DNA from: Streptomyces shenzhenensis
Lineage (GTDB): Bacteria; Actinomycetota; Actinomycetes; Streptomycetales; Streptomycetaceae
Length of the DNA stretch: 64,000 nt
Reading direction: 5' to 3'
NCBI RefSeq assembly: GCF_021462265.1
Contig: NZ_JAJONF010000032.1
Span: forward strand, 1-64,000
A program made the translations under genes and the position numbers. The notes below the pieces were generated by a model. It did not search any database. It was not told the origin of the DNA and was given only the letters and a program-made list of their open reading frames with translations. Of this stretch, positions 25,594 through 34,052 are shown one piece after another; positions within the stretch are counted from its first letter, which is position 1; each line of letters begins with the position of its first letter.

Positions 25594-25623
25594 GGGGCGC
25601 GGATCCGGTGTGATCCGCGCCCC
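25594..25623 (-). terminator. Terminator of the DAHP synthase gene
   Basis: A perfect 12-bp stem (25594-25605 with 25612-25623) has a six-base loop. It lies 19 bases past the aroH stop. Confidence 0.8.
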
Positions 25624-25641
25624 AGAGCACCGCCGGGAGCC

Positions 25642-27024
25642 CTACTGGTCCCGGTACATCTCCGCGACCAGGAAGGCCAGGTCGAGGGACTGGCTGCGGT
25701 TCAGCCGCGGGTCGCAGGCCGTCTCGTAGCGCTGGTGCAGGTCGTCGACGAAGATCTCGTCGCCGCCGCCCACGCACTCGGTGACGTCGTCACCGGTGAG
25801 CTCCACGTGGATGCCGCCCGGGTGGGTGCCGAGGGCCTTGTGGACCTCGAAGAAGCCCTTGACCTCGTCGAGCACGTCGTCGAAGCGGCGGGTCTTGTGG
25901 CCCGAGGCCGCCTCGAAGGTGTTGCCGTGCATCGGGTCGGCCACCCAGGCCACGGTGGCACCCGAGGCGGTGACCTTCTCGACCAGCTCGGGGAGCTTGT
26001 CGCGGACCTTGTCCGCGCCCATCCGGACGATGAAGGTCAGCCGGCCCGGCTCGCGGTCCGGATCGAGGCGGTCGACGTACCTCAGCGCCTCCTCGGCGGT
26101 CGTCGCCGGGCCGAGCTTGAGACCGATCGGGTTGCGGATCCTTGAGGCGAACTCGATGTGCGCACCGTCCAGCTGCCGGGTGCGCTCACCGATCCACACC
26201 ATGTGCGCCGAGACGTCGTACAGCTTGCCGGTGCGCGAGTCGACCCTGGTCAGGGCGGACTCGTAGGCCAGCAGCAGCGCCTCGTGCGAGGAGAAGAACT
26301 CGACCGTCTTGAACTCCTCCGGCTCCGCGCCGCAGGCCTGCATGAAGTTCAGCGCGTTGTCGATCTCACGCGCGAGCTGCTCGTAGCGCTGGCCCGACGG
26401 GGAGGACTTCACGAAGTCCTGGTTCCAGGCGTGCACCTGGCGCAGGTCCGCGTAGCCGCCGGTGGTGAAGGCGCGCACCAGGTTCAGCGTCGAGGCGGAG
26501 GCGTTGTACATCCGCTTCAGCCGCTCGGGGTCCGGGATGCGGGCGGCCTCGTTGAAGTCGAAGCCGTTGACGGAGTCGCCGCGGTAGGTCGGCAGCGTCA
26601 CGCCGTCGCGGGTCTCGGTCGGCTTCGAGCGCGGCTTGCTGTACTGGCCGGCGATCCGCCCCACCTTCACCACGGGCACCGACGCGGCGTACGTCAGCAC
26701 GGCACCCATCTGGAGGAGGGTCTTGAGCTTGCTGCGGATGTGGTCGGCGGACACCGCGTCGAAGGCCTCGGCACAGTCGCCGCCCTGGAGAAGGAACGCC
26801 TCTCCCTTGGCGACGGCCGCCATCCGGGCGCGCAGCTGGTCGCACTCGCCCGCGAAGACGAGCGGCGGATACGACTCCAGCTCCGCAACGACTGCGCGCA
26901 GAGCCTCGGGGTCGGGGTACTCGGGCTGCTGCGCCGCGGGCAGGTTTCGCCAGGTGTTGCCAGCACCGAGGCTGGTCTTAGCGTTCACGGTCACCTCGTA
27001 AACATTACGGGGTCGTGTCGCCAT
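25642..27024 (-). CDS. aroH: 3-Deoxy-7-phosphoheptulonate (DAHP) synthase, class II
   Basis: This is the first enzyme of the shikimate pathway (PEP plus erythrose 4-phosphate). The class II (plant-like) motifs GGDCAEAF, AGQYSKPRSKPTE, VWIGERTRQLDGAHIEF, KLGP and DPMHGNT are all present. The ATG at 27024 has a near-ideal GGAGGA and gives 460 residues. As I recall, the streptomycete enzyme begins TVNAKT, which corresponds to an internal GTG at 26994 (450 residues) with a poor Shine-Dalgarno, so the start is uncertain. It is divergent from the trpL-trpEG transcript, 76 bases apart. Confidence 0.94.
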   Translation of the reverse strand: MATRPRNVYEVTVNAKTSLGAGNTWRNLPAAQQPEYPDPEALRAVVAELESYPPLVFAGECDQLRARMAAVAKGEAFLLQGGDCAEAFDAVSADHIRSKLKTLLQMGAVLTYAASVPVVKVGRIAGQYSKPRSKPTETRDGVTLPTYRGDSVNGFDFNEAARIPDPERLKRMYNASASTLNLVRAFTTGGYADLRQVHAWNQDFVKSSPSGQRYEQLAREIDNALNFMQACGAEPEEFKTVEFFSSHEALLLAYESALTRVDSRTGKLYDVSAHMVWIGERTRQLDGAHIEFASRIRNPIGLKLGPATTAEEALRYVDRLDPDREPGRLTFIVRMGADKVRDKLPELVEKVTASGATVAWVADPMHGNTFEAASGHKTRRFDDVLDEVKGFFEVHKALGTHPGGIHVELTGDDVTECVGGGDEIFVDDLHQRYETACDPRLNRSQSLDLAFLVAEMYRDQ

Positions 27025-27100
27025 ATTTTCCTCCGGCTCGACTGGTGAGACGCGGTGATTGTCCTGTGGACAGGGCGGGCGGTGGGGTAGGGTTTCCGGC

Positions 27101-27157
27101 ATGTTCGCGCATTCGACTCGGAACTGGTGGTGGACCGCTTCTCCGGCGGCCCACTGA
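27101..27157 (+). CDS. trpL: trp leader peptide
   Basis: This 18-residue leader, MFAHSTRNWWWTASPAAH, contains three consecutive Trp codons (27125-27133) and precedes a terminator-like hairpin and trpEG. It is the sensor of a ribosome-mediated attenuator: stalling at the Trp codons signals low charged tRNA-Trp. A trp attenuator of this kind has been described for the anthranilate synthase gene of Streptomyces venezuelae. Confidence 0.93.
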   Translation: MFAHSTRNWWWTASPAAH

Positions 27158-27178
27158 CTGCGCGTACGCAAGACTTCG

Positions 27179-27206
27179 CGAAGGCCGCCCGGAGGGGCGG
27201 CCTTCG
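27179..27206 (+). terminator. trp attenuator terminator hairpin
   Basis: A perfect 11-bp stem (27179-27189 with 27196-27206) has a six-base loop. Its left arm, GGCCGCC (27183-27189), can alternatively pair with GGCGGCC in the last codons of the leader peptide (27145-27151). That provides a candidate antiterminator. The alternative pairing is inferred by eye. Confidence 0.85.
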
Positions 27207-27265
27207 GCGTTCCCGGGGCCGTTCCTCTCCCACCTGTCTCCCTGACATAGGACCGCAGAGGAACC

Positions 27266-29176
27266 ATGGACCTGAACCAGCTGCTCCACGACGACCGCCC
27301 CTTCGCCCTGCTCCGCCGCCGTACCCCCGGCCACGACGAGAGCACGGTGGAGGTCCTGCTCGGCCCGGTCACCGCCCACGACCGGCTCGCCGACCTGCCC
27401 GACGAGGGGCTCGCCCTGATCCCGTACCGGCAGATCCGGGAGCGGGGGTTCGACGTGCGGGACGACGGGACACCGCTGCTGGCGCTGACCCCGACAGTGG
27501 TATGTCACATTCCACTGGACGAGGCCCTCGCGACCCTCCCCGCCCACGACGTCCGCGTCGAAGGCGGCGCCTTCGACGTCGACGACGACGCGTACGCGCG
27601 GATCGTCGGCCGGGTGCTGCGCGAGGAGATCGGCCGGGGCGAGGGCGCGAACTTCGTGATCCGGCGGACGTACGAGGGCCGGATCCCGGGCTTCTCACGC
27701 GCCGACGCGCTGGCTCTGTTCCGGCGGCTCCTGGAGGGCGAGCGGGGCGCCTACTGGACGTTCGTCGTGCACACCGGGGACCGGACGCTGGTCGGCGCGA
27801 GCCCGGAGGTGCACGTCCGGATGTCCGGCGGCACGGTGGTCATGAACCCGATCAGCGGCACGTACCGCTATCCCGCCGAGGGCCCCACCCCCGAGCACCT
27901 GCTCGGCTTCCTCGCCGACGGCAAGGAGATCGAGGAGCTGTCGATGGTCGTCGACGAGGAGCTCAAGATGATGTGCACGGTGGGGGACATGGGCGGGGTG
28001 GTCGTCGGCCCGCGGCTGAAGGAGATGGCGCACCTCGCGCACACCGAGTACGAGCTGCGCGGGAAGTCCTCGCTGGACGCGCGGGAGGTCCTGAAGGAGA
28101 CCATGTTCGCGGCGACCGTCACGGGGTCCCCGGTGCAGAACGCCTGCCGGGTGATCGAGCGGCACGAGGTCGGCGGACGCGGCTACTACGCCGGTGCGCT
28201 GGCCCTGCTCGGCCGGTCCGCGGCCGGCGGGCGGGAAGAATCCGGGGAATCCGGCGGCGCCCAGACCCTGGACTCCCCCATCCTGATCCGCACCGCCGAC
28301 ATCGACGCGGACGGCCGGCTGCGGGTCCCCGTCGGCGCCACGCTGGTGCGCGGCTCGGACCCGGCGAGCGAGGTCGCCGAGACGCACGCCAAGGCGGCGG
28401 GCGTACTGGCGGCCCTCGGGGTACGGCCGTCCCGGCCACGGGGCGAGGAGAAGCGGCCCCGGCTGGCGGACGACCCCCGGGTGCGGGCCGCGCTGGACGG
28501 GCGGCGGGCCGCGCTGGCGCCGTTCTGGCTGCGGATGCAGGAGCGGACCGGCGAACTGGCCGGGCACGCGTTCGTGGTGGACGCGGAGGACACGTTCACG
28601 GCGATGCTCGCGCATGTGCTGCGGGCCGGCGGACTCGACGTGACCGTCCGGCGCTACGACGAGCCGGGGCTGCGGGCGGCGGTGCTCGCGCACGAGGGTC
28701 CGGTGGTGCTCGGCCCCGGCCCCGGTGACCCGTCCGACCTGGACGATCCGAGGATGCGGTTCCTGCGGGAGCTGACGGCGACCCTGATCCGGGAGCACCG
28801 GCACGGGGTGCTGGGCGTGTGTCTCGGGCACGAGCTGATCGCGGCGGAGCTGGGGCTGGACATCATCCGCAAGCAGGTCCCCTACCAGGGCGCGCAGACG
28901 TCCGTGGACCTGTTCGGGCGCCCGGAGACGGTCGGCTTCTACAACAGCTTCGTGGCCCGCTGCGACGAGGAGGCGGCGCGGGAACTGGCCGCGCACGGCG
29001 TCGAGGTGAGCCGGGCGGGGAACGGCGAGGTGCACGCGGTGCGCGGCCCCGGCTTCGCCGGGGTGCAGTTCCATCCCGAGTCGGTCCTCACGCTGAACGG
29101 CGCCGCCGTGGTCCGCGAGCTGATCGGTCAGCTGCATGGCAGCGGCACGTTCCTGGCGGAGAGGCCGGTCCGGTAG
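27266..29176 (+). CDS. trpE: Fused anthranilate synthase TrpEG
   Basis: This enzyme converts chorismate and glutamine to anthranilate. The 636-residue protein joins a chorismate-utilising TrpE domain (about residues 100-380, with MNPISGTYRYPAEG, EIEELSMVVDEELKMM and GGRGYYAG) to a class I glutamine amidotransferase domain (about 430-630). In the latter the catalytic Cys519 sits in GVCLGHE and the His/Glu in FHPESV. Such fusions occur in streptomycetes and resemble PhzE. It is controlled by the leader and attenuator at 27101-27206 and is unlinked to trpD (55572). Confidence 0.95.
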   Translation: MDLNQLLHDDRPFALLRRRTPGHDESTVEVLLGPVTAHDRLADLPDEGLALIPYRQIRERGFDVRDDGTPLLALTPTVVCHIPLDEALATLPAHDVRVEGGAFDVDDDAYARIVGRVLREEIGRGEGANFVIRRTYEGRIPGFSRADALALFRRLLEGERGAYWTFVVHTGDRTLVGASPEVHVRMSGGTVVMNPISGTYRYPAEGPTPEHLLGFLADGKEIEELSMVVDEELKMMCTVGDMGGVVVGPRLKEMAHLAHTEYELRGKSSLDAREVLKETMFAATVTGSPVQNACRVIERHEVGGRGYYAGALALLGRSAAGGREESGESGGAQTLDSPILIRTADIDADGRLRVPVGATLVRGSDPASEVAETHAKAAGVLAALGVRPSRPRGEEKRPRLADDPRVRAALDGRRAALAPFWLRMQERTGELAGHAFVVDAEDTFTAMLAHVLRAGGLDVTVRRYDEPGLRAAVLAHEGPVVLGPGPGDPSDLDDPRMRFLRELTATLIREHRHGVLGVCLGHELIAAELGLDIIRKQVPYQGAQTSVDLFGRPETVGFYNSFVARCDEEAARELAAHGVEVSRAGNGEVHAVRGPGFAGVQFHPESVLTLNGAAVVRELIGQLHGSGTFLAERPVR

Positions 29177-29182
29177 TCCGCA

Positions 29183-29217
29183 CCGCGCGCCGTCACGGTG
29201 GCCGTGGCGGCGCGCGG
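29183..29217. terminator. Terminator between convergent trpE and pfkA
   Basis: A 10-bp GC stem (29183-29192 with 29208-29217) is extended by a further 5-bp stem (29194-29198 with 29202-29206) past a single mismatch, with a three-base loop. Confidence 0.75.
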
Positions 29218-29270
29218 GTCGAGGAGAACCGGAGAGCCGAGGAGAGCCAGGGAGGTCCGGCCGGCGGCTG

Positions 29271-30299
29271 TCAGCCGAAGAACACCCCGACCTCCTCGTA
29301 CAGCTTCAGGTCGACGGTCTTCAGCCTGGCCGTGGCCTCCGCGATCGGCACCCGGACGATGTCGGTACCGCGCAGCGCGACCATCTTGCCGAAGTCCCCG
29401 TCGCGGACGGCGTCGACGGCGTGCAGGCCGAAGCGGGTGGCCAGCCAGCGGTCGAAGGCGCTGGGCGTGCCGCCGCGCTGGATGTGCCCGAGGACGGTGG
29501 TCCGGGCCTCCTTGCCGGTGCGCTTCTCGATCTCCTTGGCCAGCCACTCGCCGACCCCGGAGAGCCGGACGTGCCCGAAGGAGTCGAGGGACTTGTCCTT
29601 GAGGACGACGTCCCCGTCCTTCGGCATGGCTCCCTCGGCGACGACCACGATCGGGGCGTACGACGCCTTGAAGCGGGAGGTGACCCAGGCGCACACCTGG
29701 TCGACGTCGAAGCGCTGCTCGGGGATGAGGATGACGTTGGCGCCGCCGGCGAGGCCGGAGTGGATGGCGATCCAGCCGGCGTGCCGTCCCATCACCTCGC
29801 AGACCAGGACCCGCATGTGGGACTCGGCGGTGGTGTGCAGGCGGTCGATGGCCTCGGTGGCGATGCCGACCGCGGTGTCGAAGCCGAAGGTGTAGTCGGT
29901 GGCGGACAGGTCGTTGTCGATGGTCTTCGGGACGCCGACGACCGGCACGCCGTACTCGTCGGTGAGGCGGGCGGCGACGCCGAGGGTGTCCTCGCCGCCG
30001 ATCGCGATCAGCGCGTCGACTTCCAGTTTGGCGAGGTTGTCCTTGATCCGGCGGATGCCGTTCTCCTGCTTGAGCGGATTGGTCCGCGAGGAGCCGAGGA
30101 TGGTGCCGCCGCGGGGCAGGATGCCGCGTACGGCGGGGATGTCGAGGCGGACGGTGTCGCCTTCGAGGGGTCCGCGCCAGCCGTCCCGGAAGCCGACGAA
30201 TTCATAGCCGTACTCCTGCACGCCCTTGCGGACGATGCCGCGGATGACGGCGTTGAGCCCGGGGCAGTCGCCGCCTCCGGTCAGTACTCCGACCCGCAT
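29271..30299 (-). CDS. pfkA: 6-Phosphofructokinase
   Basis: This 342-residue phosphofructokinase makes fructose 1,6-bisphosphate. The conserved segments are LTGGGDCPGLNAVIRG (7-22), IGGEDTLG (100-107), PKTIDND (124-130) and MGRHAGWIA (170-178). At the phosphoryl-donor positions it has Asp104 and Lys125 (E. coli Gly104 and Gly124). That combination is generally linked to pyrophosphate-dependent enzymes, although relatives in streptomycetes are annotated as ATP-dependent. The donor therefore cannot be settled here. It converges with trpE. Confidence 0.93.
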   Translation of the reverse strand: MRVGVLTGGGDCPGLNAVIRGIVRKGVQEYGYEFVGFRDGWRGPLEGDTVRLDIPAVRGILPRGGTILGSSRTNPLKQENGIRRIKDNLAKLEVDALIAIGGEDTLGVAARLTDEYGVPVVGVPKTIDNDLSATDYTFGFDTAVGIATEAIDRLHTTAESHMRVLVCEVMGRHAGWIAIHSGLAGGANVILIPEQRFDVDQVCAWVTSRFKASYAPIVVVAEGAMPKDGDVVLKDKSLDSFGHVRLSGVGEWLAKEIEKRTGKEARTTVLGHIQRGGTPSAFDRWLATRFGLHAVDAVRDGDFGKMVALRGTDIVRVPIAEATARLKTVDLKLYEEVGVFFG

Positions 30300-30436
30300 G
30301 GAAATGTCCCTTCGCCGCGGTTGCCTGTGGGACTCACGCTAATGGTGATCCAGCTCACACAGGGATGGGCGGGTAAGGGCAATTCCGGTGAATTGTCGGG
30401 CGGTTGGTTTACGCGCTGCCCGAAGATCAGATCAGA

Positions 30437-31099
30437 TCAGTCGTCGAGTCCCGCCTCTATCGCGTACCTCACCAGTTCCACCCTGTTGTGCAACTGCAGC
30501 TTGCCGAGGGTGTTCTGCACATGGTTCTGGACCGTGCGGTGCGAGATGACCAGGCGCTCGGCGATCTGCTTGTAGCTCAGGCCCTTGGCGACCAGCCGCA
30601 GTACCTCGGTCTCGCGGTCGGTGAGCCGGGGCGCGCCTGGCCGGTCGGCGTCCGCGGTCGCCGGGGCCGGCTCGGAGGCCAGCCGGCGGTACTCGCCGAG
30701 GACCAGTCCGGCGAGGCCGGGGGTGAACACCGGGTCGCCGACTGCGGTACGGCGGACCGCGTCGAGCAGTTCCTCGGTCGAGGCGGACTTGAGCAGGTAG
30801 CCGGTCGCGCCGGACTTCACCGCCTCCAGCACGTCGGCGTGCTCCCCGCTCGCGGACAGGACCAGGACCCGCAACGCCGGGTTGTGGCCGACGAGTTCCT
30901 TGCAGACCTGGACGCCCGGCTTGGCCGGCAGATTGAGGTCGAGGACGAGGACGTCGGGCGCCGCGGCCTTGGCGCGGCGCACCGCCTGCTCGCCGTCCCC
31001 CGCGGTGGCGACCACCTCGAACCCGGACTCGGTCAGGTCCCGGGCGACCGCGTCCCGCCACATCGGGTGGTCGTCGACCACCATGACCTTGATGCTCAT
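30437..31099 (-). CDS. macR: Response regulator MacR (LuxR/NarL type)
   Basis: This 220-residue protein has an N-terminal receiver domain with phospho-acceptor Asp54 (VLVLDLNLP), acidic pair Asp9/Asp10 and Lys in YLLKSAS. A C-terminal LuxR helix-turn-helix follows (LTDRETEVLRLVAKGLSYKQIAERL). It pairs with the downstream-named kinase MacS, whose stop codon overlaps this ATG. MacRS in S. coelicolor controls morphogenesis-related membrane protein genes and actinorhodin production. A possible target site lies at 11539-11554. Confidence 0.92.
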   Translation of the reverse strand: MSIKVMVVDDHPMWRDAVARDLTESGFEVVATAGDGEQAVRRAKAAAPDVLVLDLNLPAKPGVQVCKELVGHNPALRVLVLSASGEHADVLEAVKSGATGYLLKSASTEELLDAVRRTAVGDPVFTPGLAGLVLGEYRRLASEPAPATADADRPGAPRLTDRETEVLRLVAKGLSYKQIAERLVISHRTVQNHVQNTLGKLQLHNRVELVRYAIEAGLDD

Positions 31100-32310
31100 C
31101 ACCGCTCCGCCTTCCCCGGGGAGACCTTCGGTACCGTCAGCTCGACTTCCGTGCCCTGCCCGGGAGTCGAGAACAGCTCGGCGCTGCCGCCGAGGTCGCG
31201 CAGCCGCCCCCGGATCGACTGGGCCACCCCGAGCCGCCCCTCCCCCTCGGCCTGGGCGAGCCGGCCCTCCGGGATGCCGGGGCCGTCGTCCCGTACGGTC
31301 ACCACGACCGCGCCGGGCTCGTCCTCGACCAGGATCCAGGCCCGCGCCCCGTCCCCCGCGTGTCTGCGCACATTGTCCAGGGCGGCACCGACAGCGGCGG
31401 CCAACTCGCGTGCGGCCGCCGGTCGCAGCTCCACCGGCGCGCCGGGCTCGGCGAGGCTGACCCGGGATCCGGCGTACGGCGCGAGCAGCGTGCGCAGGTC
31501 GACCGGACCGCTGTCGTCCGGTTCCTCGACCAGGCGTACGACCGCGCCCTGGGCCTCGTCCTCGGAGACCCGTGAGGGGGGCACCAGGCCTGCGGAGACC
31601 AGCGTCCGCAGGGCCACCTCCTGTTCCCCGGCCAGCCGGCCCAGTTCCTCCGCCTCGCCGCCGAGGACCGTGCCCCGCCGCTGCACCATGGCGAGCACCT
31701 GGAGCACGCCGTCGTGGATGTCCCGGGCGAGCCGCTCGCGTTCCCGGGTGGCCGCCTCGATCTCCAGGGCGCGGGCGAGGGTGCGCTCGGAGGCGCGGGC
31801 GACCTCGACGACGTACCCGATGGCGATGGAGGCGACCCAGACCAGGACCACGTTGTGGACGGTGTCACGGGCGGGGTGGCCGCGCTCGACCAGGTTGGCG
31901 GCGGCGACCGGCGTGGAGGCGAACGCGGCCCAGCGCCAGCCGCCCTTGAGGGCGTAGGCGAGGACCGAGCCGGCGGTCCATATCGACGGCAGGGTCGAGC
32001 CGCCCCGGTCGATGTGGACCTGGGTGACCACCCACGGGGTCAGCACGATGCCGGTGAGCGCGATGGCGAGGTCCACGGCGAGGAAGCGCTTGGTGCAGGC
32101 CGCCGCGCTCTGCACGCGGGGCAGGGTCGCCAGGGTCCAGACGGTCAGGACGGCGTAGTAGGCGATGGCGACGCCCGCGCGGTCGTACTCGTGGTAGGCC
32201 GAGGCGAACAGGCCGATCGCGTACGGCAGGGTCAGCACGCGGTAGCCGGTGAGGGCACGCCACAGGGGCTGCTCGACCGACATCCGTATGACGCGTTCCC
32301 GCTTGCTCAT
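31099..32310 (-). CDS. macS: Sensor histidine kinase MacS
   Basis: This 403-residue kinase has about five to six membrane helices in its first 170 residues. A HisKA_3 dimerisation region carries the phospho-acceptor His (LARDIHDGVLQ, about residue 200), and a C-terminal HATPase domain shows the N box ALDNVRRHA and G box DDGPGIPEG. It is the first gene of the macS-macR operon, with macR overlapping its stop by one base. GGGGGG precedes the ATG. The signal sensed is unknown. Confidence 0.92.
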   Translation of the reverse strand: MSKRERVIRMSVEQPLWRALTGYRVLTLPYAIGLFASAYHEYDRAGVAIAYYAVLTVWTLATLPRVQSAAACTKRFLAVDLAIALTGIVLTPWVVTQVHIDRGGSTLPSIWTAGSVLAYALKGGWRWAAFASTPVAAANLVERGHPARDTVHNVVLVWVASIAIGYVVEVARASERTLARALEIEAATRERERLARDIHDGVLQVLAMVQRRGTVLGGEAEELGRLAGEQEVALRTLVSAGLVPPSRVSEDEAQGAVVRLVEEPDDSGPVDLRTLLAPYAGSRVSLAEPGAPVELRPAAARELAAAVGAALDNVRRHAGDGARAWILVEDEPGAVVVTVRDDGPGIPEGRLAQAEGEGRLGVAQSIRGRLRDLGGSAELFSTPGQGTEVELTVPKVSPGKAER

Positions 32311-32363
32311 GACCCCCCAGTCACTCCGCCGGCCCCCCGGCCGGCTTCCCCCGGTCCGCCGGT

Positions 32364-33110
32364 CTAGGACTCGGTGGCCTTCTTCTCCGCTCTCGCCGCT
32401 TCCTTCTCGGCCTTGGCGGCCTTGGCGGCCTCCGCGAGCTGCCGCTTGGCGGCCGTCGCGTAGATGTCCACGTACTCCTGGCCGGAGAGTTTCATGATCT
32501 CGTACATGACCTCGTCGGTCACCGCGCGCAGCACGAACCGGTCGTGCTCCATGCCCTGGTAACGGCTGAAGTCCAGCGGCTTGCCGATCCGGATGCCGGG
32601 CCGCATCAGCTTGGGCATCACCTGCCCCGGCGGCTGGATCTTCTCCGTGTCGATCATGGCGACCGGGATGACCGGGGCGCCGGTCGCGAGCGCCACGCGC
32701 GCGAGGCCGCCCGGTTTGCCGCGGTAGAGGCGGCCGTCGGGCGAGCGGGTGCCCTCGGGGTAGATGCCGAACAACTCGCCGCGCTCCAGCACGTCTATGC
32801 CGCTCTGCACCGCGGCCTCGCCGGCGCCGCGCGCGCCGGAGCGGTCCACCGGGAGCTGGCCGACGCCCTTGAAGAAGGCGGCCGTGAGACGGCCCTTCAC
32901 ACCGGGCGTGGTGAAGTACTCGGCCTTGGCGATGAAGGTGACCTTGCGGTCCAGCACCGCGGGCAGGAAGAACGAGTCCGAGAAGGACAGGTGGTTACTG
33001 GCCAGGATCGCCGGGCCCTCGGCCGGGATGTTCTCCAGGCCCTCCACCCAGGGCCTGAAGGCGACCTTCAGCGGTCCCCCGATAGCGACCTTCATCGCGC
33101 CGTACAACAA
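32364..33110 (-). CDS. 1-acyl-glycerol-3-phosphate acyltransferase family protein
   Basis: This 248-residue PlsC-type acyltransferase has the catalytic NHLSFSD (NHx4D) motif near residue 39 and the substrate motif YPEGTRSPDGRLYRGKPG near 117-134. It would acylate lysophosphatidic acid or a related lipid at the membrane. The C-terminal tail is Ala/Lys/Glu-rich and probably helical. AGGAGG lies seven bases before the TTG at 33110; an ATG at 33095 is the alternative. Confidence 0.9.
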   Translation of the reverse strand: MLYGAMKVAIGGPLKVAFRPWVEGLENIPAEGPAILASNHLSFSDSFFLPAVLDRKVTFIAKAEYFTTPGVKGRLTAAFFKGVGQLPVDRSGARGAGEAAVQSGIDVLERGELFGIYPEGTRSPDGRLYRGKPGGLARVALATGAPVIPVAMIDTEKIQPPGQVMPKLMRPGIRIGKPLDFSRYQGMEHDRFVLRAVTDEVMYEIMKLSGQEYVDIYATAAKRQLAEAAKAAKAEKEAARAEKKATES

Positions 33111-33272
33111 CCGAGTGCCTCCTGTGTCCGTCGATCAGACCTTAACCCGCGGCGCCGCGAATGAGCCCGACGACCCTGGTCGGTGTCAGTGCCGTCGCGT
33201 ACCGTGAAGCACAACTGGAGTCGTCGTCCGTGCCCTGTTCAGTTCCGCCCTCTCATGAATTGGAGACCGAAG

Positions 33273-34052
33273 GTGCCGGTTCTCCCCGGAGCCGAGCCGT
33301 TCCGCCATGACGGCGGGGAGGTCGGCGTCCTGCTCTGCCACGGTTTCACCGGCTCGCCCCAGTCGCTGCGCCCCTGGGCGGAGCACCATGCGGCGCATGG
33401 CCTGACCGTCTCCCTGCCGTTGCTGCCCGGGCACGGCACCCGCTGGGAGGACTTGCAGGTCACCGGCTGGCAGGACTGGTACGCGGAGGTGGACCGCGAG
33501 CTGCGGCTGCTGCGCGAGCGCTGTTCCCAGGTGTTCGTGGCCGGGCTGTCCATGGGCGGCACGCTCGCCCTGCGGCTGGCCGCCAGGAACGGTACGGGGG
33601 TGGACGGCGTCGTGATCGTCAACCCGGCGAACAAGGTGCACGGCCTGTCGGCGTACGCCCTTCCGGTGGCCCGGCATCTCGTGCGCACGACGAAGGGCAT
33701 CGCCAGCGACATCGCCAAGCCGGGCGCCGCGGAGACGGGGTACGACCGGGTGCCGCTGCACAGCGCGCACTCGCTGCGGAACTTCTTCCGCCAGGTGGAC
33801 AAGGAGCTGCCGCAGGTGACTCAGCCGCTGCTGCTCCTGCGCAGCACCCGGGACCACGTGGTCCCGGCGGCCGATTCGGCCCGCATTCTGAGCCGGGTGT
33901 CCTCCACGGACGTAACGGAGGTCGTGCTGGAACAGAGTTACCACGTGGCGACGTTGGACCATGACGCGGACCGGATCTTCGATGAGAGCCTCGCCTTCAT
34001 CGGACGGCTCGCACCCAGTGTCGGCAAGGAAGGGACGGCCGCAGTTGGCTGA
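33273..34052 (+). CDS. Alpha/beta hydrolase, carboxylesterase (Est30-like)
   Basis: This 259-residue serine hydrolase has the oxyanion region LLCHGFTGSPQSL, nucleophile Ser in GLSMGG (about residue 93), Asp in RSTRDHVVP and His in SYHVATLDHD. This is the layout of monoglyceride lipases and Est30-type carboxylesterases. The GTG at 33273 is preceded by GGAG at seven bases. It overlaps the next gene by eight bases. Confidence 0.88.
   Translation: MPVLPGAEPFRHDGGEVGVLLCHGFTGSPQSLRPWAEHHAAHGLTVSLPLLPGHGTRWEDLQVTGWQDWYAEVDRELRLLRERCSQVFVAGLSMGGTLALRLAARNGTGVDGVVIVNPANKVHGLSAYALPVARHLVRTTKGIASDIAKPGAAETGYDRVPLHSAHSLRNFFRQVDKELPQVTQPLLLLRSTRDHVVPAADSARILSRVSSTDVTEVVLEQSYHVATLDHDADRIFDESLAFIGRLAPSVGKEGTAAVG

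Noticed and set aside
25571..25600. Second hairpin-like sequence upstream of the aroH terminator (CGCGAAAGCGCGAGGGGCGCG)
   Set aside because: It is weaker than, and overlaps, the perfect 12-bp stem at 25594-25623, which explains termination better.
30421..30441. AGATC short direct repeats at the end of macR
   Set aside because: Only about 20 bases, partly coding, with no partner elsewhere; probably chance.
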